From Euptelea pleiosperma (Eukaryota; Streptophyta; Magnoliopsida; Ranunculales; Eupteleaceae), in assembly GCA_035048495.1 (NCBI GenBank), contig CM068544.1, positions 13,944,138-14,008,137 of the forward strand: 64,000 nt of DNA, written 5' to 3'. A program made the position numbers and the translations under genes. Of the stretch, positions 1 to 10,837 are shown piece by piece. The first letter of the stretch is position 1, and every line of letters begins with the position of its first letter. Below the pieces are notes generated by a model, which was given only the letters and a program-made list of their open reading frames with translations, had not been told where the DNA came from and ran no database searches.

Positions 1-370
1 TGGACTGTGTAAAATTTGAAATTCTGGGTTTTGTAGAAAAGTCTAGCACGTTTGAAAAATCATAACTTAATCAATACAAATCAGAAAAATACAAACTCAA
101 AGGTTTTAGAAACTAGATTGATAGAGATATCATGAAAAATAATTAAAAAAATATTTAGGTTAAAAATATAGATCAAAATTCCAAGTGAAGTGGACCATGT
201 AAAATTTGAAATTCTGGGTTATTTTGTAAAGTCCAAAACTTAGAAAAATCATAACTTAATCAATACAAATTAGAAAAATATTAACTAAACGGTTTTAGAA
301 AATATATTCATAGAGACATTTGTGAAAAATAATTATAAAAATATTTAAATCATAAAAATACAACAAAAAT
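1..370. repeat. Tandem repeat, about 190-bp period, two copies
   Basis: The segment starting at 1 and the one starting at 191 both open with TGGAC..GTAAAATTTG and run in parallel to about 370, with small indels and substitutions. The array is AT-rich and non-coding. It probably belongs to the LTR remnant that fills 1-1690. More copies may lie to the left of the window. Confidence 0.75.
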
Positions 371-1690
371 GATAAAAAACATAGTCATCCGTTATAGGTG
401 TAAAAGAAACCATGGCCAAACCCATCATGGTGGCCCAAAATAAAGATCAACCCAATAAGAATAAAGTAAATATTGTTGAAATTAATTTATAATGAGTATC
501 AACCATTACTTAATGAAAGAAAAACAAAATCTTGAAAAAAAACAAGTATAGGATGGATCAAACATACTTACCTCAAGGTTTTTTTAACTTTAATGAAAAT
601 CAAAAGTTTATTTAAATTTGAAAGTCGTCGGATCGTCCTCTTATCATGGTATGTTCTTCCATTTAGAGTCCCCGTCAATTCTCCCTTCTTGCTCAAGTGA
701 GATCAATGCCCGGATGAAGGTTTAATGGAGCTTTCTCTATTCTTCAATGGAGTTGGGTTTGTGAAAGTTTCTAAAGCTTTAGGATTTTCATAAATAGGTT
801 TAGAGAAGGATTAGGGTTTCTATTTAATGAAATTCGTAACTATCAAAGGGATGACTTTTTCAACTCTCAAAAACTCATATTTTACACTACTAATAGGTTA
901 GAAATCGGCCCAAGGCCCATATATATCAATAGGCTTCATTTAAGAATATTATTAAGCCCAAAAGACCTCTAGATTGGCTATAAGGGCCCACCCAATAATC
1001 ATAACACAAATAATTATTCATTGATTCAATTAAACTATATTATATATTTTAAAAGTTTATTCAACAATGTATTGACACATGTCACACACACATAAATCAC
1101 CTAAAATAATCTAAATACACAAAAATCACAAAAAAGTTTAAAATCTTGAAAAAGTGTCAAAATGAACTAGGAATAATCCGAAAAGTGATTCGTAGGTCCC
1201 ACACTCCTATTAAATAAATAAAATAGAATTAAATATTATTTTAAGAAAAAATATAAGAATGGTAGGAAAGTTCAAAAATTACGAAAATACTATTTTTGTC
1301 AAAATCTCTCAAAATTTTTGACTAGAGTTTTCATGTCTTAAGAAAAGTTCCAAATTTCACAGATAAGTTGGTAAGGATAAAATAGGAATATTTTTTGTGT
1401 CTTGGGCCTACAAAATAATTTTTTAATAAAAGTTTTAGAATATTAGCTAGAGTAAGAAAAAGTCCCCTGCAAGTTATAGTTTATTATTCTTAGCAAGAAT
1501 TTAGCCCTAAAGAACGAGTTTAAAAAATAGAAGGTTTTTTCAAAGTTGTCAGAATAAAACCAAATTAAATACACATACTCAAGCATGATATTAAATTATA
1601 AAAAAATAATAGAAGTTTGAAAAAGTTTCAGATTTTTATTATTAGGTGAATTTACCATAATACCATAGAACGAAAGTTCAGGGTATTACA
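1..1690 (-). mobile_element. Truncated minus-strand LTR-like remnant
   Basis: Read on the minus strand, position 1690 starts with TGTAATACCCTGAACTTTCG. This is a typical 5' end of plant Ty3/gypsy LTRs of the Tekay/Del kind (known from the family). The sequence leftward is AT-rich, non-coding and contains the 190-bp tandem repeat. No matching CA end is visible before position 1, so the LTR would run off the window. The assignment rests on the terminal motif and base composition only. Confidence 0.4.
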
Positions 1691-2116
1691 ACACCGATAC
1701 CATTTTCAGATTTTGAGGAGTCGGGTACGTGAGATGATTTTGAGGCGAAAGACTCCGGTGCATTCGAGGAGATCCACAAGGATTTGGGAGTTGATTCCAC
1801 ACTTTAGAAGACTTTATTTTGATTGCTCTAAACATTACTTATTTATTTTCACGTGCATGTAGTCCTTTGATTGAGAGCATGTTCTCACATCTTTCTCTCC
1901 ACATTTAGTTGATTGATTGAATTATGAATTATTTGAATTATTTGTTTTCTACATCTAGAAGTTTTTTTTACTTAGTGGGTTTTCAAATGAACCTTAGTAG
2001 TCTAATTGACCTAATTGGACCACTAGGGGACATTCATGGATCACCTCTGGGTTCGGGTACGGGTTGATCCATGAATTTTTGGATCGTATCTAGGTATCCA
2101 GATTCGGGGCATGACA
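1691..2116 (+). mobile_element. 3' end of a second LTR-like remnant
   Basis: The stretch ends with GATTCGGGGCATGACA, resembling the GGGGCGTGACA ends of many plant gypsy LTRs with one C-to-T change. Its 5' part is missing or lies beyond the minus-strand LTR at 1690, which may have inserted into it. The next base begins the copia gag remnant, so this LTR appears to have inserted into that older element. No TSD could be confirmed. Confidence 0.35.
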
Positions 2117-2765
2117 AGGAACAAGTCACTGGAATGTGACTTCCAAACTTGTATGACACGTAAAGAATCCCTGGAAAATGAGCTTCTTAAATCAAAGAGG
2201 GATGTGTCAGGATTCTCATCCAGCTCTGCAACGCTTGATGAGATTCTTCATGTGGGAAAAGTCTATGGAGACAAACAAGGTTTGGGTTACAAAAACAATC
2301 AAGAAAAAAAGTTATGCTCCAAGATGATTATTGTTAAAGCCCAAGCTATTGCCACTCAGATAATGACCCAATCAAAATTGTCAAAAGCAATCGTCAGTGC
2401 AAGTACTATAAAAATATGGGTCATGTGATTAGAGACTGCCACAAGTTGAGAAGAGGACATGAAAATCCTCTAGAAAAAGTGGTGAATACCACTAAGAATG
2501 TGAAAAGTCAGAGATTTCCTATGAAGACACATTTAAGATTAATTATTTGAATGTGCTATCTAGGAAGATGAAAGACCTACTAGAAAGGTCTAGAGAATTA
2601 ATCAAGGAGATTGAGTCATTTGAGAAATTCAAACAACCTCAGAGTTTAGTAACTCAAAAGAGGAGAGATCCTAAGAGAATTAATCTGTCCACCAAAATCA
2701 CATTTGTATGGGTTAGGAAAGATTCTCTTAAAGGAGAAATGTTCGACAATGTCTTATTTCTGAGT
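2117..2765 (+). pseudogene. Broken Ty1/copia gag fragment
   Basis: The translation begins with a charged, coiled-coil-like stretch (residues KESLENELLKSKRDV) followed by the motif LDEILHVGKVYGDKQGLGY, which marks the C-terminal half of many plant copia gag proteins of the Sirevirus type. A frameshift follows at about 2310-2340. In the next frame a zinc knuckle reads CKYYKNMGHVIRDC: of the family's C-x2-C-x4-H-x4-C the second cysteine is now Tyr. After a stop near 2548 the linker resumes in another frame as FVWVRKDSLKG, similar to the segment that precedes the copia protease. The protease itself is not present. The fragment is thus truncated at both ends, shifted twice and has lost a zinc ligand. 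The copia assignment is fairly secure, the lineage less so. Confidence 0.6.
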
Positions 2766-3528
2766 AGCGTACTCTCTATCCTCTCGTGTTTTCCATTCTT
2801 ATTTTTTGAGGGATATTTTTTATTTTTATTTTTTATTTTACTTCGTTTTGAAGAATAAAAAATTGAAAATATTTCAGAAAATCAAAAGATCAATTGTACA
2901 GAAGAATGTTAAAATTATTATTTGATTATACGATTTTGATGAGCAGTAATTTTTGAGAACATTGAAAGAAAAAGAACTTAACTATTAGTAAAATTTTGTT
3001 AATCTGTGTATTATATCTTTTAATTATTATGATTAGTCAATTTTTACTAGTGTGCATTAGAAGATTATTGAAATAGTATATCTCACATTCACATGCACAC
3101 TTATTATTTCTGTGGGAATGGATTTGATAGAGGTATGAGATCTTATATTATTGAAATTAGAAATAAACCTCTACTGATTATAACTTCAAATTAGTAGTGT
3201 TCCTGCCTTCGGTTGATTTCGAAACTGAACTATAGTCGACTGTTGGCTTCCCAATGAGAGTTATTATTCTAAGGAAACAACTACCTCCACAAAAATTAGA
3301 GTGAAAGCCATCTGTATGGCCCTGTTTGAAATTGAAATCTGATTCTCATTGTAGCAGAAAATGACTACCTACATGGAGAGTGAAAGCTACCTATATTCAA
3401 AGTCAAAAAAGGTGGAAAAGACAGCCAATTTGCTAGAAAAATTCTTATCCATCAGCAAATACCTGTATACAAGAGTGTATGTGAGATCCCTTATTAACTC
3501 TAATGAGGATTTTATGATTGGATACAGG
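2766..3528. other. AT-rich stretch without recognisable gene
   Basis: The stretch is T- and A-rich with stops in all frames. It may be the decayed remainder of the copia element. Nothing in it supports a gene, RNA or terminal repeat. It is cut at its right end by the solo LTR that starts at 3529. Confidence 0.5.
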
Positions 3529-4670
3529 TGAAAGTAGGTTTTTTCCGCGTCGTTGGTTTCGGAAATCCTAGATCTCAACAATATTTGTAATTATCCGATT
3601 CTTTTTCACTCAAATCCTGCAAAAATCACAGGGTTGTACAGTGGCTCGTGTCGAATGTCGATCCGCACTCGGGGTTAGTTTGCGTAATTCAACGACATGA
3701 AATGACGGATTTTTATCAAGAAAACATGGAGAGGTGAGAATGGTGATGGATTTAAAACATTCTTAGTGATTTTTAGAGAGAGAAATTACCACAAATAATC
3801 AAAAACACAAAAGTAAACTAACAAATGCAAAAATAATAATTTTATTCATCCTCAATGAGTCTTACAAAATCAAACTAAATTCAAAAATTAACCTAGAAAA
3901 CCATAAAAATTAGAGAGAGAAATGAGAAAATGTAGAGAGAGAAACATCGAAGAAGGCTATCCTAGAGAGAGAAAATATGGGGGAGAGAGAAAGTGGAGAG
4001 ATCTAGAGAGAGAAGAGAACTCTTACCTTGGAGTGGAGACGAATCAGCAAGTATGGGCAGCAACTAAAGACAAGAAGCTTTACCTCTTCCCACCTTCATT
4101 CTTCTTTACTCTTTTTTTTTTTTTTTTTTTTTTTTTTGGTGTGGCTGCTTGTAGGGGGAGAGAGAGGATGTTCAATGATTTGGAATGTTGCACAGCATGT
4201 GGAGATTGCGATGGCCTTGATGGAGGAAGGATGTGGTAATAATTGTTGCCGTTGGAAGATGAGGATATATGGAGGGCGAACTGGTGCGTAGTGTGTTGAT
4301 GAGTTGCAGACCTACAATGGTGAACGAGTTCTGCTAGGAATACCGGCCAGTGATGGTAGATGAAGAAGATGACGCCCGAAGGTGGAGATCTAGCCGAATG
4401 AGAACCAGGTGAGGGAGAGAAGTGAGACGTTAAGAGGAGTCCAGCCACCTCTGACCGTGGTTCAGCATGGAGAGGTAATGGTGGATGGTGGTGGTTGTCC
4501 TCTTCTTCTTTCTTCTCTTCTTCCTTTTTTTTTTTCTTCTTTTGATTTTTATTTTATCTCACCTAGTTCGGTTCTTGAAGGGAAGATGAAGATGTGGGAG
4601 TTGAGGGAGGTGCTGGGCGGCTATCGTTCTCCACTAGAGAACGTCCGAGAGAAGGGAGAAGGAGAGGCCG

Positions 4671-4871
4671 ACCGGAGTTGCAGGTCTGCAACTCCGGTGA
4701 TGAAAGCTCACAACGGCTACACCTTGGTGCAGTCTTGCCATTTTTGAGCAGCAAGGAGGGAGAGGGAAGGTTGGTGGCAGCAATGGACGACCTCCTGCTG
4801 GCGCGTGGAAGAAGAGCACAGGAGCTGTGCCGGCGTTAATGGAGGTCGCCGGAGTTGCAACCTGCAACTCC
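4671..4871 (-). repeat. Two leader hairpins in the LTR
   Basis: The first (4671-4698) has 13-bp arms ACCGGAGTTGCAG and CTGCAACTCCGGT with a 2-nt loop. The second (4847-4871) has arms CCGGAGTTGCA and TGCAACTCCGG around a 3-nt centre. The same hairpin recurs in most LTRs of the window, downstream of the predicted start of transcription. Confidence 0.85.
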
Positions 4872-4884
4872 GGTGATCTTAAAA

Positions 4885-4918
<34 letters not shown>

Positions 4919-5205
4919 CTTTGTTGTGCAGCAATGGCTGGATGTGCAGACCGTGAAGTAACAACGGTGGAGGAGATGAGGAGAGGGAGGCGAAGATGGA
5001 AGTGCTGTGGGCGGTGAAGTGGGAACGACTAGGAAAAAGTATGGAGAGAAGGGTGGAGGACGGCTGCTAGGGTTTTTTTTTGGTTCTATGGAATGGGAGA
5101 GCGTGGAGAGGAGAAGATGGTGGGTGATGGCTAGGGTTTTTATCCCGAAACGTGGTGATTAGAAGTGAATGTAAGGAGAGAGAGCCAGCAATGAAATATC
5201 CTTCC

Positions 5206-5288
5206 TTTTTATAGGAACCGTGGGTTTCTTTATTAGAAACCCATGGTTTCTAATTTCTCTTAAGTGGAAGGCCTTCTCTCCAACGGTC
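5206..5288 (-). promoter_or_regulatory. Predicted LTR promoter: TATA box, inverted repeat, one MSA motif
   Basis: Read on the minus strand, an MSA-like TCCAACGGTC word (plus-strand 5279-5288) is followed by an inverted repeat at 5216-5248 (arms AACCGTGGGTTTC and GAAACCCATGGTT) and then TATAAAAAG (about 5205-5213). Transcription would start near 5175-5185 and run leftward. The order is the same as in the other LTRs, but the inverted repeat has a different sequence from that of subfamily B. Confidence 0.55.
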
Positions 5289-6383
5289 CTAGCTTAAAGT
5301 GGGCCCACAATGATTTATTAATGAAGAACATTTACAAAAGAAAATCTTCCCACAAAAAGAAACTTTTATTTGGCAAACCTTCTTAGTTTTGTTCAAAATG
5401 GTAACAAGATTTTCTTCTTTTAAAACTTCCTTCTTTTGGATAAAGTATTTGCCATATATAAAACATCTAGGGTTTTATTTCCAAATCTTGGGAGAGTTCC
5501 CCTTTCGGGTGAAATAGAGAGATGTTCTATAATAAAGGCTGTGGGGTACACTAAATGACTAGGCCATTGGTCACTGCTAATGGGCCCGCGTGTTATCTTG
5601 GCTTAGGCCCATAGTGTTTGAATATGAAGTGATGAAAGCCATTGGATTTTGATATGGTGAGATGGATGATCAGGAGAATGACTGAATGATCGTACGGTAG
5701 AGATGGATGGTGATGATCGGGCGATGGATATTGGCTAAGGTAGGCCATAGGATTGAGTGACTAATGAGGGAGAGAGGATCGGATGATTTGGATTGTGAGC
5801 AGAGAGAGAGTGAGGATCTAGAGGAAAGAGAAAATATTACAAAATAAAGAGAAAATGCTAGCAGAGGGTCTTGAACCCTGGTCTTTGACTTGGTCTTCTT
5901 CATGCTTCACCAACTAAGCAATTCTTTGACTTGTGTTAGTTGGTCAAGCTTTAATGCCTTTATTCTCTTCTCTTGGGGCTTGATTCTTTCTCTCTCTTGG
6001 TCTTTTCCCAGGCTCTTCCGACTCTCTAGCTTTTCCCGCTCTTGGTCTACATTTTCTTATCCTCAGCCTACTGGCTCATGAGCTGTGATTGTAGGTTCTG
6101 GAGGTTGGTTGTGGGCCCACATTCCCGAGAATTGTCCCATCGGGGTTTCCTGCGACAGAAGAAGCGCGTAATGAGACTTTATCAGAACAACTCAATGTCT
6201 AGACTTCCAAAAATGTGTTTAATGCATGCAAATATACCATTTCATCCAGAAAAGTGTGTTCTACGCAACAGAAGAGACTCTTACGTAGAAAAATAGGTAA
6301 ATAGAGTATTTTACGTAAGAGAATGCAATAACGCTAAAAGGATAATTGCTTAAAATAAGCACTTTTGAGCGAATATCAACAGG

Positions 6384-7062
6384 ATACCTCCAGATTCTGA
6401 TATTTATAAGAAATTATTGCTGAAATCTTATCCGGCACCATAGATGGACTCAGATCACTTACACTTGATGATATTACTATTGATATTTGAATCTATGATT
6501 ACTAGTGATTTGTGACTTGCGCTAATGTCTAAAAGAATTAATATTTCTGATGAAGCAAAAGATTGAATTACATGTTAGTTAATTCTCTTCAATAAGAATC
6601 AATATTTAGTGCTTATCAAGATTGACTTCTTTAATTGAATTATAACATTTTTCTGTGCGTATTATCTTTTCTTGAGAAGTTTTAAAAAATGTTTTTTTGC
6701 TTGAAAAGATTTATTTGGAGGTCCTAGAAAATGAGTCTATTGGTTTTTAAAAATTAAATTTTTTTATTTATTTTCGGACTAGTCCAATCGATCGGACATC
6801 TCCAATCGATTGGAGAGTACAGTCCAACCGATTGGCCAAGCTCCAATTGATTGGATAGTGCGACATTCAGTTTTATAAAACCCAAAATGGGTCGTTTTCA
6901 ACCCCAATCAATTCAATCGCCTCTCAGATTTCTCCCAATCGATCGCAAGTGCCCGATCTACTATTTCCATAAGGTTTTGTAGAGCGATTCTCTCGATTTC
7001 CCAGGTTTCAACTTCACCCTCTTCGTTGAATTTTTGTAAAGTTTTTGGGTGGAAATGGAACT
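6384..7062. other. Host DNA without gene; palindrome cluster
   Basis: No coding exon is recognisable. At 6783-6855 four 14-bp imperfect palindromes of the form TCCAATCGATTGGA occur at about 20-bp spacing (6783, 6801, 6823, 6842); the copy at 6801-6814 is perfect. Related half-sites recur near 6902-6945. Their function is unknown. Confidence 0.6.
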
Positions 7063-7385
7063 CACTACAACAAATAACACCTAGTATGGTGTTCCAAAAA
7101 CGCCATAATTGACTATTTATGGCGTTCATCGAATGCCATAAAAACGCTGTATGCTTTCTAAGTTAAACAATGGCATTCATTGCACGCCATAAATTAATGG
7201 AGTTCTATGATCGCATAACATTATAGCTTTTATGAACGCCATAAAACAAACTATAAACGCCATTGTTTTAGATACTATTCATTCAAATAATGGGGTATTG
7301 TTGACAAGCGTGGCATTTATTGAACGCCATTATATTGACAACTAAATTCATGGCGTTTAAGGAAACGCTATTGTTTTACTTTTTA
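7063..7385 (+). mobile_element. CACTA-like 5' terminus with subterminal repeats
   Basis: The segment starts CACTACAACAAATA, a typical 5' end of plant CACTA (En/Spm) transposons. It is followed by about a dozen short direct and inverted copies of AACGCCAT / ATGGCGTT with small variants, spread over 320 bp. In known CACTA elements such subterminal repeats bind the transposase. No transposase gene is seen, and no convincing right end (TTGTTGTAGTG with matching repeats) was found, so this is either a non-autonomous element with an unrecognised right end or a truncated one. Confidence 0.6.
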
Positions 7386-7631
7386 GTTTTTCAATAGTTC
7401 TCTCATAAATCTCTATTAATATTACTTGTTAAGTTTCAAACAAAATCTAAAGCCCTTCATTCACATTCCGTACTCCATACAATAAACAATTGACAATTCT
7501 AATATTTGAAGACAAACACAGTATTAAAATATAAAATTATCAGCTTGATTTAAGTGTTAAATACAACAAGAACTCTCCTTGCTATCTGTTTGTCCATTAA
7601 AATACAAAATAGGACCTAATGGTTCCTTTCC

Positions 7632-7744
7632 CCTAAAAAATTCTCCACTCGTTCTCGTAAACTTGATGAGCATGAATCAAAGCCAACTCCTCTTCTCGAA
7701 TCCATGCCTCCTTGTTTATGTCAGAATTAAGATGATTATACCAC
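7632..7744 (-). pseudogene. Degenerate MYB3R exon (R2/R3 repeat junction)
   Basis: After a good splice acceptor (TTTGTTTTCAG, ending at 7745) the minus strand encodes WYNHLNSDINKEAWIREEEL followed by ALIHAHQVYENEW. This is the end of R2 and the start of R3 of a three-repeat MYB (MYB3R) protein; the tryptophans of R3 are kept, and the exon starts in the phase usual for plant MYB3R genes (AG|G TGG). After the last Trp the expected continuation of R3 is lost through a small deletion, and a stop follows four codons later. I found no neighbouring R1, R2 or R3 exon on either side. It lies 250 bp inside the CACTA-like terminus, so it may be a captured gene fragment; a relic of a resident gene is the alternative. 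Confidence 0.65.
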
Positions 7745-8225
7745 CTGAAAACAAATGAATCCATATTTAATAAGAGGCATAGAGCCTTGACATGATCCAT
7801 AACAAAAAAGAACACTAATCTTTGTATACTTACTTCATCCGTTGTGGCAGGATGAAAAGTGACCTTTAGAGTTTTCAAGACTTGCAATTCTAGTAGAGGA
7901 ATGTCTAATGCTTCATAATACAAGAGATCAGAAGTTTGTCAAGAAGAAAACACTACAGAATTCTCAGCCACTTACCGTACATTATGGATGATTCTATATA
8001 AAAGCATATAACAAATCTCAGAAAGCTAGGCCTAGATGATACACTACCTGATTGTAGTGGAGCAGCATGTCCGACAGATGTTCCACTCCCCGGAACCTAA
8101 TGGCTAGGGTTTAAGTTGTTGAGAGTAACAGTTAAATTCACATGTTTTAAGGATAATGGTATTAGGCTTCACCTAATAAAAAGACTAGGTAATTAGAAAA
8201 AGTATTTGCTCAAAGAAAAACAATA

Positions 8226-8274
<49 letters not shown>

Positions 8275-9722
8275 TGTGTATAATATATCATGCTTGTGAG
8301 TTCTCTATCAACATCTTTTAAGCATACCAGATGGGAGTGTAGCTAGCAAGACCCTCACTTCACTTTAATCAGTCCAACATCTTCAACCCCCATATGAGGT
8401 GAGCTGAAGTAGAAGTTTGCAAGGATGGAATCACTTTTTACAATGGTGAAAGCGGATTTCATTACTGTTCTAGAAAGTGATTCCATCTAGAAAGTCCCAA
8501 TACTATCCACTTCTTGAATAGAGACACAAAAAACTGAGCCAAGAAAGGATTTTTATAAGTTACAATATGGACTCTAATGGGGGTCAAAAGTTCGGTGCCA
8601 TAGCGCTATTGGACACTGATGTCACTCCCACCCACCATGAGAAACATTTATGTCTGTGTAGATTAAGATTGAAGGAGAAACTTCTAGGTCTCAATACTTG
8701 TTAAGTCTTGTTAATCTGTGTTTGAACACAAAATGTTGAACATCTATTAAACACCAATGAACTAGACAGATCTTAACCGACAATATGAGAAGTTGAGCCT
8801 TCTTTTGGGACTGCAAGCTAGCAAATGGGCATTGTAAGGCCCAATATATAAATGGGCAGTAACTGTTATTTTGGCCCAAGTTGGAGTAACTCATGAGCAA
8901 TAATAGTAATTAGCTCAAGGTTTCCAACACTATTGATTCCTCTACCTATAGTGTTCAAACAACATCATTGGTTGCTTAAATCAACATGTTTAAAACAATT
9001 TAAATGGCAAGTTCCATTGTGTTGAAGCCTGTGAGCTAACTTAAATTATATTACAACTTCATATAGAACTAAAAGGTAAGAAGCCAAACCATAATTGTAC
9101 TAGCTGCTGATGATGCTCATGCTCGCATACTCTCCTACATGACAATTAAACCTTGAGTTAAGTCAAAAATGTTTCCCTAATTCTGAAAAACTGTATGGTT
9201 GAAACATAACTCATAGAATCCTCTCTCAGAGTTCAAAAAAATATTAACTTCTTCAGAGATACATGACTACACATCCAATCCTAATGCCCATAACTTTTTT
9301 ACTGGAAACAAAATCACCATCACTTTCCAGAATTTGATAATGGCATTTAAGACAAAATAAATTAGACATTGGATTGCTTGAAGTTGAAAATCAGTACACC
9401 CATACAGAAAATTCTATAAAGTTCAGGAAAATTAAGGCAATAATGTACTATAGTTTTCGGTTGCTTTCTTGTTACAGTTTCTACACAAGAACTCCATTTA
9501 GGGCTAAGGTTTTGCTTGATTCTTCTCTTGCCAACCTGAAGTAAATGTGGAACCTTAAATTAGGAGAGACCATAGTTAGTAGAAATGGACAGAACATAAT
9601 TTGAGGGAACAAGATCTGAAGCACATTTCAGTTCAGCAAATGGTTACTCTCTTGGGTTTCCATTTCAGTTCAGCAACAAAACAGGGGAGCCGTTCCCCAC
9701 CACCAAACACGGCTATGACTGG
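7745..9722. other. Non-coding host DNA
   Basis: No exon or RNA gene is recognisable. Short open frames (for example 8691-8900, minus) lack any family signature. The stretch contains the TA microsatellite described separately, and ends at the target site of the solo LTR at 9728. Confidence 0.5.
8228..8271. repeat. (AT)n microsatellite, 22 units
   Basis: Uninterrupted alternating A and T for 44 bp. Likely length-polymorphic. Confidence 0.97.
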
Positions 9723-10388
9723 CCTATTGATATTCGCTCAAAAGTGCTTATTTTAAGCAATTATCCTTTTAGCGTTATTGCATTCTCCCACGTTAAAATA
9801 CTCTATTTATCTACTTTTCTACGTAAGAGTCTCTTTTGTTGCGTAGAACACACTTTTCTGGACGAAATGGTATATTTGCATGCATTAAACATATTTTCGA
9901 AAGTCTAGACATGAAGTCATTCTGATAGAGCCTCATTACGTGCCTCTTCTGTCGCAGGAAACCCCGATGGGACAATTCTCGAGACTTGCAAGCCCACATC
10001 GATCAGGAAAGCCCATTATCAAAGCTTAAAGAGCCCACATGCTATGACTAGAAGATATGGGCCAAATATGGGCTGAATAAGAGGACCAAAGAGCCGGCCC
10101 AAAGAACGAAGAGAGTAGGAGAGCCAATGACCAAGAGATGGACCAAAGCGTTTAAAGCCACATGAGTCAGCAAAGAATGATAGTCGACTCTACTGAAGAA
10201 GCGTGAGGATGGTCACAGTGAAGACCAGGGTTCCAGACCCTCCGCCAGTGCTTTTATCTCTATTTTCTGATGCTTTCTCTCTCATCTCTCCTTATTCTCT
10301 CTCTCTCTTCATCTCTCGGTCCTCGAATCTACTGACCTAACCCCAGAACTCCTGCCCATCAGCTCTATCTCATCTCCCTTAGCTTTCT

Positions 10389-10438
10389 GACCGTTGGATC
10401 TTCCATCGGACCGTTGGATCTTCAATCGGACCGTTGGA
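10389..10438 (+). promoter_or_regulatory. MSA-like array, three copies, 20-bp period
   Basis: Three identical GACCGTTGGA words at 10389, 10409 and 10429. The reverse complement TCCAACGGTC fits YCYAACGGYY, the core of the plant mitosis-specific activator element bound by MYB3R factors (established for G2/M genes). The array lies about 210-260 bp upstream of the TATA-like box of this LTR. Confidence 0.6.
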
Positions 10439-10618
10439 TCTCTCTAAATCCATCGATCTACTAATCTGGGTCCCAATCAAGTCACCATCCATCCGATCGC
10501 CATCAGACTGTCTGTCACATCATCTTGTGAGACGATAGACATCATCAATCCATGCGGGCCATTAAAGGAAATGGGGAAGCTTTAAAAGGAAACGGGGTTT
10601 TTTTTATTTTCAAAAACC

Positions 10619-10657
10619 CCCTATTTCCATTAAAGGAAATAGGGAAGCTTTAAAAGG
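10619..10657 (+). promoter_or_regulatory. Predicted core promoter of the LTR
   Basis: A near-perfect palindrome at 10619-10644 (arms CCCTATTTCC and GGAAATAGGG) is followed after three bases by CTTTAAAAGG, a TATA-like word. Transcription would start near 10680-10690, which places the hairpin at 10813 in the transcribed leader. Confidence 0.5.
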
Positions 10658-10812
10658 GGGAAGGAGGGGGACGAACCCTAATTTTCCAAACCCTAATCCT
10701 CCTCTAATCCCCTCCTCTCTCTCCCAAAACCATCCACCACGTTTTCCCCCTCTCTTGGCTGTTTTTCTCCACTTCTCTTCCACCTTCTTCATCTTCTTCA
10801 CCATTTTTTCCA

Positions 10813-10837
10813 CCGGAGTTGCAACCTGCAACTCCGG
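10813..10837 (+). repeat. Leader hairpin in the LTR
   Basis: Arms CCGGAGTTGCA and TGCAACTCCGG around a 3-nt centre. Only one copy is present in this LTR; others carry two. Confidence 0.85.

Larger units (their letters stand above)
3529..6378 (-). mobile_element. Solo LTR, gypsy family, subfamily A
   Basis: On the plus strand the element runs from TGAAAGTAGG to GCGAATATCA. Read on its own sense strand it begins TGATATTCGC and ends CTACTTTCA. It is flanked by a perfect 5-bp duplication ACAGG (3524-3528 and 6379-6383) and has no internal region, so it is a solo LTR left by recombination between the two LTRs of a complete element. Its 2.85 kb is long for a plant gypsy LTR. The half next to 3529 matches the 3' half of the solo LTR at 56683-59500, and the 5' end (6100-6378) is shared by all family members. 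Open frames inside it are low-complexity and not conserved as protein. Confidence 0.94.

Noticed and set aside
8052..8059. TTGTAGTG as the right end of the CACTA-like element
   Set aside because: Only 8 bases match, no subterminal repeats precede it, and the flanking three bases (GAG) do not match those at the left end (ACT).
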